Assembly: GCF_947495995.1 (NCBI RefSeq)
Contig: NZ_CANMAX010000001.1
Coordinates: 806,001-870,000, forward strand
Source of the DNA: an uncultured Tenacibaculum sp.
Lineage (GTDB): Bacteria > Bacteroidota > Bacteroidia > Flavobacteriales > Flavobacteriaceae
Length of the DNA: 64,000 nt
Reading direction: 5' to 3'
Shown: positions 8,562 to 16,620 of the stretch, in pieces
Layout of the letters: every line of letters begins with the position of its first letter
Position numbering within the stretch: the stretch's first letter is position 1
The notes under the pieces: model-generated
The model's input: the letters and a program-made list of their open reading frames with translations, nothing else
Told to the model about the DNA's origin: nothing
The model's database searches: none
Program-made: the position numbers and the translations under genes

Positions 8562-9308
8562 ATGAAGTTAACGTTAAAAATTTGGCGTCAAAAAGGCGCT
8601 AGCGATAAAGGAAAAATGGTTGATTATAATATCAACGATATATCGCCAGATATGTCTTTCCTTGAAATGTTAGATGTTTTAAACACACAATTAATCGAAA
8701 CTGGTGATGAGCCTGTTGCTTTTGATCATGATTGTCGTGAAGGAATTTGCGGAATGTGTTCTTTATATATTAATGGTGAAGCTCACGGACCTGATAGAGG
8801 TGTTACAACTTGTCAATTACACATGCGTAAATTCAAAGATGGTGATACTATTTATATTGAGCCATTTAGAGCTAAAGCATTTCCGGTAATTAAAGATTTA
8901 GTAGTAGATAGATCTGCTTTTGATAGAGTTCAACATGCAGGAGGATTTATCTCTGTAAATACTTCAGGTAACACACAAGATGCAAATGCAATTCCTGTAA
9001 ATAAGGAAAATGCTGACAAAGCTTTCGATGCAGCTACTTGTATTGGATGTGGTGCTTGTGTTGCAACTTGTAAGAATTCATCTGCAATGTTATACGTTTC
9101 TGCTAAAGTTTCTCAATTTGCTTTATTACCACAAGGACAAGTTGAAGCTACAGATCGTGTATTAAACATGGTGAAGCAAATGGATGAAGAAGGATTTGGT
9201 AACTGTACAAACACAGGAGCTTGTGAAGTAGAATGTCCGAAAGGAATCTCTTTAGAAAACATTGCTCGTATGAATACTGAATTCTTAAAAGCTAGTTTAA
9301 AAGGATAA
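8562..9308 (+). CDS. sdhB: Succinate dehydrogenase/fumarate reductase iron-sulfur subunit
   Basis: The 248-residue protein relays electrons from SdhA flavin to SdhC heme/quinone. The N-terminal ferredoxin domain holds the [2Fe-2S] cysteines C58, C63, C66 and C84 ([10 protein letters not shown]). The C-terminal domain has [11 protein letters not shown] (C160, C163, C166, C170) and a second set around C215, C221 and C225 for the [4Fe-4S] and [3Fe-4S] clusters. It lies 10 bases after sdhA and is followed by a strong terminator, closing the operon. Confidence 0.96.
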   Translation: MKLTLKIWRQKGASDKGKMVDYNINDISPDMSFLEMLDVLNTQLIETGDEPVAFDHDCREGICGMCSLYINGEAHGPDRGVTTCQLHMRKFKDGDTIYIEPFRAKAFPVIKDLVVDRSAFDRVQHAGGFISVNTSGNTQDANAIPVNKENADKAFDAATCIGCGACVATCKNSSAMLYVSAKVSQFALLPQGQVEATDRVLNMVKQMDEEGFGNCTNTGACEVECPKGISLENIARMNTEFLKASLKG

Positions 9309-9330
9309 AATAAACTTTCATATACTTAAA

Positions 9331-9357
9331 AACCCAAGACTGAGTCTTGGGTTTTTT
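9331..9357 (+). terminator. sdhCAB terminator
   Basis: Perfect arms aacccaagac / gtcttgggtt with a 3-base loop are followed by TTTTTT. Confidence 0.9.
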
Positions 9358-9384
9358 GTTTCTTTACACCATCAAATATTATAG

Positions 9385-11157
9385 ATGATAAATCACGTAG
9401 ATTTTTATATAGCACAAGAAGAAAAATATCTTGAAGAGGTTAAACTTATTAAAAAGGAAATATCGAAACTAAGTATGCTTCGCTTATTTGTATTCTTAGC
9501 CACTGCATTTGGAATATATCTTTCTTTTGAATTTTGGAAAATTGCCATTATAATAGCTCTTATTGGTATTACAATCTTTACAATCTTATTACTTAAATAC
9601 ACAAAAGCAAAAAGAAAACAATCGTTACTTAAAACTTTAGTAGCTATAAATAAGGAGGAACTTGAAATTAATGCTGGTAACTTTTATAATAGAGAAGATG
9701 GATTTGATTTTCAAGATCCGAAACATTATTACAGTTTAGATATTGATCTATTTGGTATTGGTTCTTTTTTTCAATTCATAAATAGGACTTCTATATATGA
9801 AAGCACATTGAAACTGGCTAATCTTTTAAAAGCTAATAATACTGAGGATATTCATCTTCGTCAAGAAACTATAAAAGAATTAGGAGAAAAACCTCACTGG
9901 CGTCAAAGGTTTCAGGCTATTTCTAGCTTGATTAAAACAGAAATATCAGCAATAGACATCATTGATTGGTTGAAAAAATATAACCGTTTTATTCCTCATA
10001 AAATGCAATGGGTTTCTTTAGGGTTTTCTATTGTATCATTTGGTTTATTTACATGTGTATTTTTAGATCTTATCAATACTAATATTATTTTTTATTGGAT
10101 GACATTAGGTCTGGGAATAACCGGTCGATATTTAAAAAGAATTAGTAATCTTTCGCAAAATTCAGATAAGATTAAAGATACATTTCGTCAATATTCACAA
10201 CTCTTAAATGAAATTGAAAACGAAACATTTACTTCAGCTTTATTAAAAGAAAAACAACTTAATATACAATCAGAAGCTGAGAAAGCTTCAACTATCTTTA
10301 ATCAGTTTACCAAAGCTCTCGATGCTTTAGATAATAGAAATAATATTATTGTAGCAATTCTAGGAAATGGTTTTTTCTTACTTGACATAAGGAATAGTTA
10401 TAGAGTTGAACAATGGATAGAGACATATAAAGATGTTGTTGAAAACTGGTTTGAAGTTGTCACATTTTTTGATGCCTATAACAGCTTAGGAAATTATAGT
10501 TTTAATCATCCTGAATATGTGTTTCCAGAAATTAAAAAGGATCAAAAAACTATTTTAAACACAAAAAGTTTAGGTCATCCTTTACTTAAAAAAGAAAAAA
10601 GAGTAGATAATAGTATTGTAATAGACAAAGAACAATTCTTTATTGTTACTGGTGCAAATATGGCGGGTAAGAGTACTTTTTTAAGAACTGTATCTCTTAA
10701 TATTGTTATGGCTAATATTGGCTTACCAGTATGTGCAAAATCGTGTACATATTCGCCAATTAAATTAATTACAAGTATGCGAACTAGTGATTCGTTAGCT
10801 GATGATAGTTCGTACTTTTTTTCTGAATTAACTCGCTTAAAGTTTATTGTAGATCAAATCCAAGATACTCCGTACTTTATAATCCTTGACGAAATTTTAA
10901 AAGGAACAAATAGTACAGATAAAGCTATTGGTTCTCAAAAGTTTGTTGAAAAACTAGTTGCTTCTAATTCTACAGGAATTATAGCTACTCATGATTTAAG
11001 TTTATGTGAAATTGAAAAGAAACTAGATGAGGTAAAGAATTTCTATTTTGATGCTGAAATAATTAACGATGAGCTTCATTTCGATTATCGCTTTAAAGAA
11101 GGTATCTGTAAAAACATGAATGCAAGCTTTTTACTAAAAAAGATGGAAATTATTTAA
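9385..11157 (+). CDS. Membrane-anchored MutS-family ATPase
   Basis: The 590-residue protein has a C-terminal MutS ATPase domain: Walker A GANMAGKST (about residue 422), the following loop, Walker B FIILDEILKGTNSTD (about 505-520) and a final IIATHDL switch. Unlike MutS it lacks the mismatch-recognition FxE domain. It instead has hydrophobic segments near residues 30-70 and 205-240 that look like two pairs of membrane helices. Such MutS-like membrane proteins are common in Bacteroidota and their job is unknown; a role in mismatch repair should not be assumed. It appears monocistronic and ends 18 bases from the convergent DUF1573 gene. Confidence 0.8.
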   Translation: MINHVDFYIAQEEKYLEEVKLIKKEISKLSMLRLFVFLATAFGIYLSFEFWKIAIIIALIGITIFTILLLKYTKAKRKQSLLKTLVAINKEELEINAGNFYNREDGFDFQDPKHYYSLDIDLFGIGSFFQFINRTSIYESTLKLANLLKANNTEDIHLRQETIKELGEKPHWRQRFQAISSLIKTEISAIDIIDWLKKYNRFIPHKMQWVSLGFSIVSFGLFTCVFLDLINTNIIFYWMTLGLGITGRYLKRISNLSQNSDKIKDTFRQYSQLLNEIENETFTSALLKEKQLNIQSEAEKASTIFNQFTKALDALDNRNNIIVAILGNGFFLLDIRNSYRVEQWIETYKDVVENWFEVVTFFDAYNSLGNYSFNHPEYVFPEIKKDQKTILNTKSLGHPLLKKEKRVDNSIVIDKEQFFIVTGANMAGKSTFLRTVSLNIVMANIGLPVCAKSCTYSPIKLITSMRTSDSLADDSSYFFSELTRLKFIVDQIQDTPYFIILDEILKGTNSTDKAIGSQKFVEKLVASNSTGIIATHDLSLCEIEKKLDEVKNFYFDAEIINDELHFDYRFKEGICKNMNASFLLKKMEII

Positions 11158-11175
11158 TTCCCATCTTTTGTTCTT

Positions 11176-11547
11176 TTACTGAATTGCTTTTTCTACAAAA
11201 CCTTTAAGTTTTAATAATTTTCGTTCTTGTTTAGCATTTGAAAAAATAGTGATTGCTTTAGAAAAACCTCCAGGTCTTTTTGTATCATAAGAAATTGAAA
11301 TTTCTCCTTTTTCTCCTGGCATTATTGGACGTTCTGGTTTCTTAGGAACAGTGCATCCGCAAGTAGATTTAATTTCTTTAATAATTAATGGAGCATCGCC
11401 AATATTTGTAAATTCAAAAGTTCTAATACCATCAGAACCTAAAGTGATTTTACCATAATTGATAACTTCTTTTTCAAATTTGAATTCTTGGCTGTGTACT
11501 ATATTTCCTAAAAGAAATAATAGAATTGCTGTTACTTGTACTTTCAT
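11176..11547 (-). CDS. DUF1573 domain-containing secreted protein
   Basis: The 123-residue protein has an N-terminal signal peptide (VTAILLFLLGNIVHSQ) and one DUF1573 immunoglobulin-like domain. The domain shows the usual strand pattern FEFTNIGDAPLIIKEIKSTCGCTVP and PGEKGEISISYDT. The CGC pair is typical of this family. It is probably periplasmic or attached to the outer membrane, and no enzymatic role is known. It follows the thioredoxin-like gene by 7 bases and is surely co-transcribed with it. Confidence 0.85.
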   Translation of the reverse strand: MKVQVTAILLFLLGNIVHSQEFKFEKEVINYGKITLGSDGIRTFEFTNIGDAPLIIKEIKSTCGCTVPKKPERPIMPGEKGEISISYDTKRPGGFSKAITIFSNAKQERKLLKLKGFVEKAIQ

Positions 11548-11554
11548 TGTATTC

Positions 11555-12445
11555 TTATTTTAAATTAATTGTTTCTATTTCTTTGATTAAGGTTTTAGCA
11601 TCTTTATTATCTCGATTAATACTAAGCGATATGTATAATGATGCTAGTGCTTTTTTATAATGCTTTTGTTCTTTATACAAAATTCCTAAACTGTTATGTG
11701 GAACATAATGATTCGGATACATTTTCGCATTCAACTCAAAAGCAAACTTTGCCTTCTCGTATTGTTTTGCTCGTAACTTTACAAAACCATAAGTGTTCAG
11801 TTCTTTTACTCCTTCATCTATTTGAGGTAAAAAACGTATCAGTTGTTTTTCTATAGTTTGTAGGTCTTGTTTTTGATTATTAAATAATTTGTCCAGTAAA
11901 TTTGCTGCATTGTATTTTGAAGTATATTTTTCGTTAGCAACAATTTTATATAAATCTCGTTCTAATGTTTCTTTAGCATCTTCAACTATACGATTCACTT
12001 CCTTTCCATTTTTATAAATTATAAATGTGGGAACTCTATGAATATTCAACCCTTTTTCTTCTCCATTTGGAGATTGTTTATAAGCCTCTTTTTTTCTGTC
12101 TACAGCGATTAATTCAATAGCTTCTTTTGGAAATTTAGCTTCATCAAGTACTTTATAAAAAGCCGGTACATTACGCTTACTATCTCCGCACCAACTTCCA
12201 AAAAAGATCTTAATCTTATAATCTTTCAACTTCTTTTTTAAAAGCTTTGTAAGTTTATCATTCGTTAAATAAGCTTCATAATTTTTAGAAAACCAACTAA
12301 AGTCTTTTTGCTCTAGCATAGTTCTAGAAACCTTACCTAATAACATCGGATTTCCTTTTTCATCTTTGACAACAGAACCTAGTGTTTGCGAATAACAAAA
12401 TGTGAAAAGTAGTAAACTCGTTATGGTTAGAAATAGTTTTTTCAT
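11555..12445 (-). CDS. Secreted thioredoxin-like/TPR fusion protein with a single active-site Cys
   Basis: The protein begins with a signal peptide (MKKLFLTITSLLLFTFCYSQ). A thioredoxin-fold domain follows (about residues 60-170 from this start; IKIFFGSWCGDSKRNVP and the cis-proline loop RVPTFII), then a C-terminal half with TPR-like helices (about 190-295). The usual CxxC is CGDS here, leaving one cysteine, so it is unlikely to be an ordinary dithiol oxidoreductase. It could act in mixed-disulfide reactions or binding. I take the ATG at 12445 because the signal peptide begins there; an upstream in-frame ATG at 12472 would add a poor N terminus. It is co-transcribed with the DUF1573 gene. Confidence 0.8.
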   Translation of the reverse strand: MKKLFLTITSLLLFTFCYSQTLGSVVKDEKGNPMLLGKVSRTMLEQKDFSWFSKNYEAYLTNDKLTKLLKKKLKDYKIKIFFGSWCGDSKRNVPAFYKVLDEAKFPKEAIELIAVDRKKEAYKQSPNGEEKGLNIHRVPTFIIYKNGKEVNRIVEDAKETLERDLYKIVANEKYTSKYNAANLLDKLFNNQKQDLQTIEKQLIRFLPQIDEGVKELNTYGFVKLRAKQYEKAKFAFELNAKMYPNHYVPHNSLGILYKEQKHYKKALASLYISLSINRDNKDAKTLIKEIETINLK

Positions 12446-12634
12446 AATTAACTCATTGTTTTTCACAAACATAAATAGCTATATTGTGTTTTAAAAAAGA
12501 AATAAACGTACAGTAGAGAAATAAGGATAAACAACGTAAACATCTGTATATAATGCATTTCGTACCTTCATTTTTGCATTTTATACTTCAATATTTGTTT
12601 ATGGTTTTATAATCTGTATTTTCATCCAATAGAA

Positions 12635-13603
12635 ATGGAAACTATTAAGAAACATATCACAGAGGCAATAGTACACGTACTTTTTTGGGTGTTATTTTGT
12701 TTTATCTCACTTTTTATTTTTTCTGAATATTATTGGTCAGAAAATCCTTTTTTACAGTACGCTTTTATATTAGTGAGCATTGTGTATTTGAATCATTTTA
12801 TCTTACTTCCATTCTTCGTACAAAAGAAATGGTATTTTATATACACTATACTTTTTGTGTTGATTTCATTCTTTGCTACGCAGTTTTATTGTAATGTTTT
12901 TACAGCTTGTGGCTGCACTGTAATGAAGTGTTTAAGCAATTATTTATGGCAAACTATTGTTCCTTTAATATTCTTCTCTTTTATCTGGCTTTTGTTTAAA
13001 TATCTCGGGAAAGAAGATGAAATTAGAAAAGCAAAAGAAGAAAAGGCAGCTATGGAATTAAAGTTCTTAAAATCTCAAATTAATCCGCACGTACTATTCA
13101 ACAACTTAAATACAGTGTATTCGTATGCTATTGAAAAGCCAGAAGAAACTCCAGATTTAATTCTAAAACTATCTGAAAATCTAAAACATGTATTATATGA
13201 AAGTAATTCAGATTATATTTCTATGGAAAAGGAAATGAATTACATCGATAACTATATTGAGTTTCAAAAAATACGAACTGCAGGAATCAAAGATGTACAT
13301 TATCATAAATATGTAGCTTCTTTTGAATATAAAATCGCACCATTATTACTTATCACTATTATTGAAAACGCATTTAAACATAGTACACCTAGAAGTAATA
13401 TTACTATAGATATTTCTGTAAAGGATGATATTTTAACCTGTTTCTGTGAAAATAAATATAACGAAGCTAGTATTACGCAAAAAGATCGTATTGGCTTAGA
13501 GAACTTACAAAAACGGTTAGATTTACTATATCCTAATAAACATACTATTACTATTGAGAAATCAGATACATATATAGTTACGCTAAAAATTGAATTGGTA
13601 TGA
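12635..13603 (+). CDS. LytS-type sensor histidine kinase
   Basis: The 322-residue protein has four N-terminal membrane helices (about residues 8-130) and a His_kinase domain with the phosphoacceptor in LKSQINPHVLFNNLNT (about residue 153). A short HATPase domain follows with N-box IENAFKHS (about 250) and GIGLENLQ-type G-box IGLENLQKRLDLLYP. This is the usual Bacteroidota LytS-like kinase with no separate sensor domain. It overlaps the response-regulator gene by 4 bases (ATGA), so translation is coupled. Confidence 0.88.
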   Translation: METIKKHITEAIVHVLFWVLFCFISLFIFSEYYWSENPFLQYAFILVSIVYLNHFILLPFFVQKKWYFIYTILFVLISFFATQFYCNVFTACGCTVMKCLSNYLWQTIVPLIFFSFIWLLFKYLGKEDEIRKAKEEKAAMELKFLKSQINPHVLFNNLNTVYSYAIEKPEETPDLILKLSENLKHVLYESNSDYISMEKEMNYIDNYIEFQKIRTAGIKDVHYHKYVASFEYKIAPLLLITIIENAFKHSTPRSNITIDISVKDDILTCFCENKYNEASITQKDRIGLENLQKRLDLLYPNKHTITIEKSDTYIVTLKIELV

Positions 13604-14286
13604 TTTCTTGTGTAATTATTGAAGATGAAATTCCTGCTCAAAAGATTTTACAACGTTTTTTGAGTAAAACATTTAATATAGAGCTATTAGCTAGCTTTCA
13701 AACTGCTAAAGAAGCACATAGTTTTTTACAAGAGAATACTGTAGATTTTGTTTTCCTCGATATTAATTTACCAGACATTATGGGAATTGATTTCATGAAA
13801 ACACTTATTAACCCTCCGTATGTTATTATAACTACAGCTTATCCAGATTATGCTTTAGATAGTTTTGATTTAGATACAATTGTAGATTATCTAGTAAAAC
13901 CTTTCTCTTTCGATCGTTTTTTAAAAGCTATTCGTAAAATAGAACAGCGTATAAAACATGTAGAAACTGAAACTAACGAAACTATATTTTTAAATATCGA
14001 CAAAACTTTACATAAGGTTTTATTGCATGACATATTATATATTGAGTCTGATAGAAACTATTTAACTTTTGTTACTAACGAGAAAAAGCATGTTTTTATC
14101 GATTCTTTGAAAAATTGGACTGTCAAACTTCCTGAATATTTCATTCAAGTTCATAAATCGTATATCATCAACTTAAATCATGTTGATAAGATCTCCGGAA
14201 ATGAAATTCATATAGACAAAATTCGTATTCCAATAGGCAGAACTTTTAAGTCTAATTTCATGATGAAATTTAATCCTAAAAAATGA
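13600..14286 (+). CDS. LytTR-family response regulator
   Basis: The 228-residue protein has an N-terminal receiver (acidic pair in IIEDE, phosphorylatable Asp in FVFLDINLPD at about residue 53, Lys in DYLVKPFSF at about 102) and a C-terminal LytTR DNA-binding domain. That domain contains ILYIESDRNYLTF and FIQVHKSYIINLNHV. It is the partner of the kinase immediately upstream. The target is unknown; the AT-rich region and small secreted-protein gene just downstream are a possible one. Confidence 0.9.
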   Translation: MISCVIIEDEIPAQKILQRFLSKTFNIELLASFQTAKEAHSFLQENTVDFVFLDINLPDIMGIDFMKTLINPPYVIITTAYPDYALDSFDLDTIVDYLVKPFSFDRFLKAIRKIEQRIKHVETETNETIFLNIDKTLHKVLLHDILYIESDRNYLTFVTNEKKHVFIDSLKNWTVKLPEYFIQVHKSYIINLNHVDKISGNEIHIDKIRIPIGRTFKSNFMMKFNPKK

Positions 14287-14632
14287 CAGTTTTTTTAAAG
14301 TGAAAGCATAAATCTGACGTCCACTTTTTAGGCTAAAATCACCTTAAATTAACAGTGTTTTTTGAATTTTTTATTTTTTAATATTAAATATTCAATATTA
14401 AAAACGTCTTTTTAGTTGTTTTTAGTAATTTTTATTCATTAAAAATATATTTTTACTGAGAATAATTCAATGTTTTCTAAACGTTAATTTTTAGAGAACT
14501 TTAACAAAAACCACCTCAAAATAGACGTTTTATTAACATTTTTGATAGTCAAAAATAAGGAAGCCTGAACTACTTTTGGATCAACAAATTTTAATAAAAA
14601 AATATAATTAAAACCCGAAAAAAACCAGAACA
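14287..14632. other. AT-rich intergenic region with promoter
   Basis: About 345 bases of very AT-rich DNA separate the LytTR regulator from the small secreted protein. Apart from the -7 box at 14571-14578 I see no genes or repeats. A leader of roughly 50 bases precedes the next ATG. Confidence 0.6.
14571..14578 (+). promoter_or_regulatory. -7 promoter box of the small secreted protein gene
   Basis: TACTTTTG matches TAnnTTTG, 54 bases before the ATG at 14633. No -33 TTTG lies at the usual spacing, which fits an activated promoter. Confidence 0.6.
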
Positions 14633-14968
14633 ATGAAAAAGCTAGTAACATTAATCGTAGTAACATTAATTAACTTTTCTGCATTTGCTAATAACGCTGA
14701 TAAACCAGTAAAAGCAATTAAATCTGAATTAAGAACTGAAATCGTTAAACTTTTAGGTAAAGCTGATTTCGATTATAACAAGAATATTTCTACTTCAATA
14801 GAATTTACTATTAACAGTAAAGGTGAAATCATCGTTTTAACTGTTAACTCTAATAACCAAGATGTAGACGCTTACGTAAAAGCTAAATTAAACTATAGAG
14901 TAATTACTGCTGACTCTAAAATCGCAGGTAAAACATATAGAATGCCTTTAACTTTCTTAAAGAAGTAA
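14633..14968 (+). CDS. Small secreted protein of unknown function
   Basis: The 111-residue protein has a clear signal peptide (about residues 1-20, ending AFANN) and a mature domain of about 90 residues. The mature domain has a helix (LRTEIVKLLG), then strands SIEFTINSKGEIIVLTVNS, a helix DAYVKAKLNYRV and a final strand MPLTFLKK. This order resembles the small TonB-C-like fold of other flavobacterial secreted proteins, but there is no TonB motif, so I leave it unnamed. It has its own promoter and a strong terminator and is probably well expressed in the periplasm. Confidence 0.8.
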   Translation: MKKLVTLIVVTLINFSAFANNADKPVKAIKSELRTEIVKLLGKADFDYNKNISTSIEFTINSKGEIIVLTVNSNNQDVDAYVKAKLNYRVITADSKIAGKTYRMPLTFLKK

Positions 14969-15002
14969 TTGAGGTAATTGTAAGAATTAATCAATATTTA
15001 AA

Positions 15003-15034
15003 AAGGACTTGTTAATCTGATTAACAAGTCCTTT
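15003..15034. terminator. Bidirectional terminator, first copy of a repeated hairpin
   Basis: Arms ggacttgttaat / attaacaagtcc with flanking A/T runs form a strong hairpin that ends the 14633-14968 transcript. Near-identical hairpins recur at 15296-15332 and 15535-15570, so the hairpin belongs to the repeated sRNA unit described below. Confidence 0.85.
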
Positions 15035-15065
15035 TTTTATTTATGATAAGTAGTAAGTTCTTTTC

Positions 15066-15143
15066 AAAAAAAGAGGTTGACGTAGTGATCAACCTCTCAT
15101 ATAATCCCCTAAAATGTTTTCACCCTTGTTACTTGATGATCAC
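15066..15143 (-). ncRNA. Tandem sRNA-like unit, copy 1
   Basis: On the minus strand a TACCTTTG box (15148-15155) is followed by about 78 bases ending in a perfect terminator: arms gaggttga / tcaacctc at 15073-15096, then seven U. Between them lies a core shared with copies 2 and 3, GTGTGATCATC, GGGTGAAAACATTTTAGGGG and ATTATATGAG. The short ATG frame inside (MRG then stop) is not conserved between copies, so it is non-coding. The start site is estimated from the -7 box. Confidence 0.7.
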
Positions 15144-15147
15144 ACTA

Positions 15148-15212
15148 CAAAGGTATGAGAAGGTCACAGTTTTATAAAGGGGATTTCCGCAGTAAAAGAT
15201 GTGGATTTGAGC
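15148..15212 (-). promoter_or_regulatory. Promoter and twin operator of sRNA unit 1
   Basis: The -7 box is at 15148-15155. Exactly 25 bases upstream lies the 10-mer GGATTTCCGC (15181-15190, plus-strand reading), and 22 bases further its second copy GGATTTGAGC (15203-15212). No -33 TTTG is present, consistent with an activator-dependent promoter. Confidence 0.7.
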
Positions 15213-15295
15213 AAAAGGATTCTCCAAATAACTTAGACCTTTTGATATATAACAATTTTAAAAACAATATTTTACAGTTAATTTTAAAAAAAAGA

Positions 15296-15332
15296 AAAGA
15301 GACTTGCTATTTTAGATTAGCAAGTCTCTTTT
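15296..15332. terminator. Second copy of the repeated hairpin
   Basis: Arms of about 14 bases (agagacttgcta / tagcaagtctct) with A and T runs lie downstream of sRNA copy 2 on the minus strand. It is a backup terminator for that unit. Confidence 0.75.
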
Positions 15333-15360
15333 TATATATAGTAAGTAGTAAGTTCTTTTC

Positions 15361-15437
15361 AAAAAAAGAGGTTGATTTTAGTGACCAACCCCTCATATAA
15401 TCCCCTAAATGTTTTCACCCTTGTTACAGATGATCAC
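15361..15437 (-). ncRNA. Tandem sRNA-like unit, copy 2
   Basis: A TACATTTG box (15442-15449, minus) is followed by the same core as copy 1 and a terminator hairpin. One arm has changed (GAGGGGTTG) yet still pairs with CAACCTC through G-U wobble, which argues the structure is selected. U7 follows. Length is about 77 bases. Downstream DNA repeats the spacer agtagtaagttctttt of the other copies. Confidence 0.7.
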
Positions 15438-15441
15438 ACTA

Positions 15442-15506
15442 CAAATGTATAACAAGGTCACAATTTTAGAAACGGGATTTCCGCAATTAAAAATGTGGAT
15501 TTATGC
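15442..15506 (-). promoter_or_regulatory. Promoter and twin operator of sRNA unit 2
   Basis: The -7 box is at 15442-15449, GGATTTCCGC at 15475-15484 (25-base gap) and GGATTTATGC at 15497-15506 (22-base period), the same geometry as unit 1. Confidence 0.7.
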
Positions 15507-15534
15507 ACACAATAAATAAGGTTATAAAAAGTGA

Positions 15535-15570
15535 AAAGGGACTTGCTAATTTTGATTAACAAGTCCCTTT
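15535..15570. terminator. Third copy of the repeated hairpin
   Basis: Arms aaagggacttg / caagtcccttt lie downstream of sRNA copy 3 on the minus strand. Confidence 0.75.
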
Positions 15571-15600
15571 GGTATATATAATAAGTAGTAAGTTCTTTTG

Positions 15601-15682
15601 AAAAAAAGAGGTTGATTTTTTAGTGTGACCAACCTCTCATATAATCCCCTAAAATGTTTTCACCCTGATAACAGATGATCAC
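15601..15682 (-). ncRNA. Tandem sRNA-like unit, copy 3
   Basis: A TACCTTTG box (15687-15694, minus) is followed by the shared core and a terminator with arms gaggttg (15608-15614) / caacctc (15630-15636) and U7. The loop is longer than in copies 1-2 and varies in sequence, while both arms are preserved. Confidence 0.7.
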
Positions 15683-15686
15683 ATGA

Positions 15687-15751
15687 CAAAGGTAAAAGAA
15701 GGTCACAATTTAAAGAAGGGGATTTCCGCAATTAATAATGTGGATTTATGC
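15687..15751 (-). promoter_or_regulatory. Promoter and twin operator of sRNA unit 3
   Basis: The -7 box is at 15687-15694, GGATTTCCGC at 15720-15729 (25-base gap) and GGATTTATGC at 15742-15751 (22-base period). Confidence 0.7.
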
Positions 15752-15770
15752 ATTAGTTAATTTTAAGCAA

Positions 15771-15868
15771 TAAAAAAACCCTTTGAGCAATTACTCAAAG
15801 GGCCTATTCTTCTTTCTAATCTTTTTCTGGAATTCTTCCCCAAAAATGTGAATTATTTGATTAATTCC
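15771..15868 (-). ncRNA. Tandem sRNA-like unit, diverged copy 4
   Basis: This unit has the same promoter plan (TACCTTTG at 15873-15880) but a diverged body of about 98 bases. It ends in a different strong terminator (arms ccctttgag / ctcaaaggg at 15779-15802, then U7). It still carries the core ACATTTTTGGGGA, matching ACATTTTAGGGGA of copies 1 and 3, so that G-rich stretch is the best candidate functional seed. It begins about 75 bases after the response-regulator stop. Confidence 0.65.
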
Positions 15869-15872
15869 GAGT

Positions 15873-15937
15873 CAAAGGTAACTCAGGAATCTTCCGTAGA
15901 AAAAGGGATATCTGTATGCAAAAATGTGGATTTCCGC
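15873..15937 (-). promoter_or_regulatory. Promoter and twin operator of sRNA unit 4
   Basis: The -7 box is at 15873-15880, GGATATCTGT at 15906-15915 (25-base gap) and GGATTTCCGC at 15928-15937 (22-base period). The spacing equals that of the other three units although the RNA body has diverged. Confidence 0.65.
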
Positions 15938-15942
15938 AGCGA

Positions 15943-16620
15943 TTAATCTAGAATACCTAACTCCTTAGCTTTCAATACTAAATCGGTATTATTATTCGCT
16001 TGTAAATCTGTTCTTAATTTTGCTAATTTGTTTTCTATAGATCTAATCTTTAAAAAACTACCATCATCTTTAGTAATTATACCTTCTAAATTACTAATCT
16101 TCGGATGGTTTGGAAGTTCTTTTAAAATCTGAATTGCAACATCATCCATTTGAATTTCAATTAAAGCTCTCTTTAATAATTTCTGATGGATTTCATGCGT
16201 GTAGTAAATGTCACCTCCTAAAATTTTCTGGATAGCGAAATTTAATTCATTAGTATTACACTTACCTTTTAATAAATATGCAGATGGATTTAAGTTTTGA
16301 ATTACGTTAAAGATTCTGTTGGTTTCAGAATGCCCCGTAATTACACCAAACTTAATCGGAATTTTCTCTCTTATTATTGTTTTTAGTAAGTTTTCACCAC
16401 TATCAATTTTGCATGTAGCGTCTGCATTATCAAAACTTAAGTCGGTAAATAAAATTTGAAAAGGTTCATCAACTAATGCAACTTTTATCTTTGCGTAAGC
16501 ATCGTCACACGAGTTTGTAGTTACAATTTCTAGGTTATCAATATCTTTTAAGTAGGAAAGTATTCCTTCTATAATAAGTTGATGATCGTCTGCTAATAGT
16601 ATTTTTATTTTATCAGGCAT
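15943..16620 (-). CDS. NarL-like response regulator
   Basis: The 225-residue protein has a receiver domain (ILLADDH at 7-13; likely phospho-Asp D60 in ILFTDLSFD; Lys in SAYLLKGK at about 118). The C-terminal helical region KIRSIENKLAKLRTDLQANN followed by TDLVLKAKELGILD occupies the place of a LuxR-type helix-turn-helix but looks diverged. The D60 context (TDLSF rather than DLxMP) is unusual. It overlaps the sensor-kinase gene by 8 bases. The four sRNA units lie immediately downstream, and their twin operators are the obvious candidate target, though no binding is proven. Confidence 0.85.
   Translation of the reverse strand: MPDKIKILLADDHQLIIEGILSYLKDIDNLEIVTTNSCDDAYAKIKVALVDEPFQILFTDLSFDNADATCKIDSGENLLKTIIREKIPIKFGVITGHSETNRIFNVIQNLNPSAYLLKGKCNTNELNFAIQKILGGDIYYTHEIHQKLLKRALIEIQMDDVAIQILKELPNHPKISNLEGIITKDDGSFLKIRSIENKLAKLRTDLQANNNTDLVLKAKELGILD

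Noticed and set aside
15066..15100. Conserved ATGAGrGGTTG inside the sRNA copies as a peptide start
   Set aside because: The frames that follow differ completely (3 codons, about 29 codons, 6 codons); the conservation is explained by the terminator stem.
15155..15400. Plus-strand 81-codon open frame through the repeat region
   Set aside because: It runs through sRNA promoters and the repeated hairpin, is not preserved in the other copies, and has no protein-like composition.
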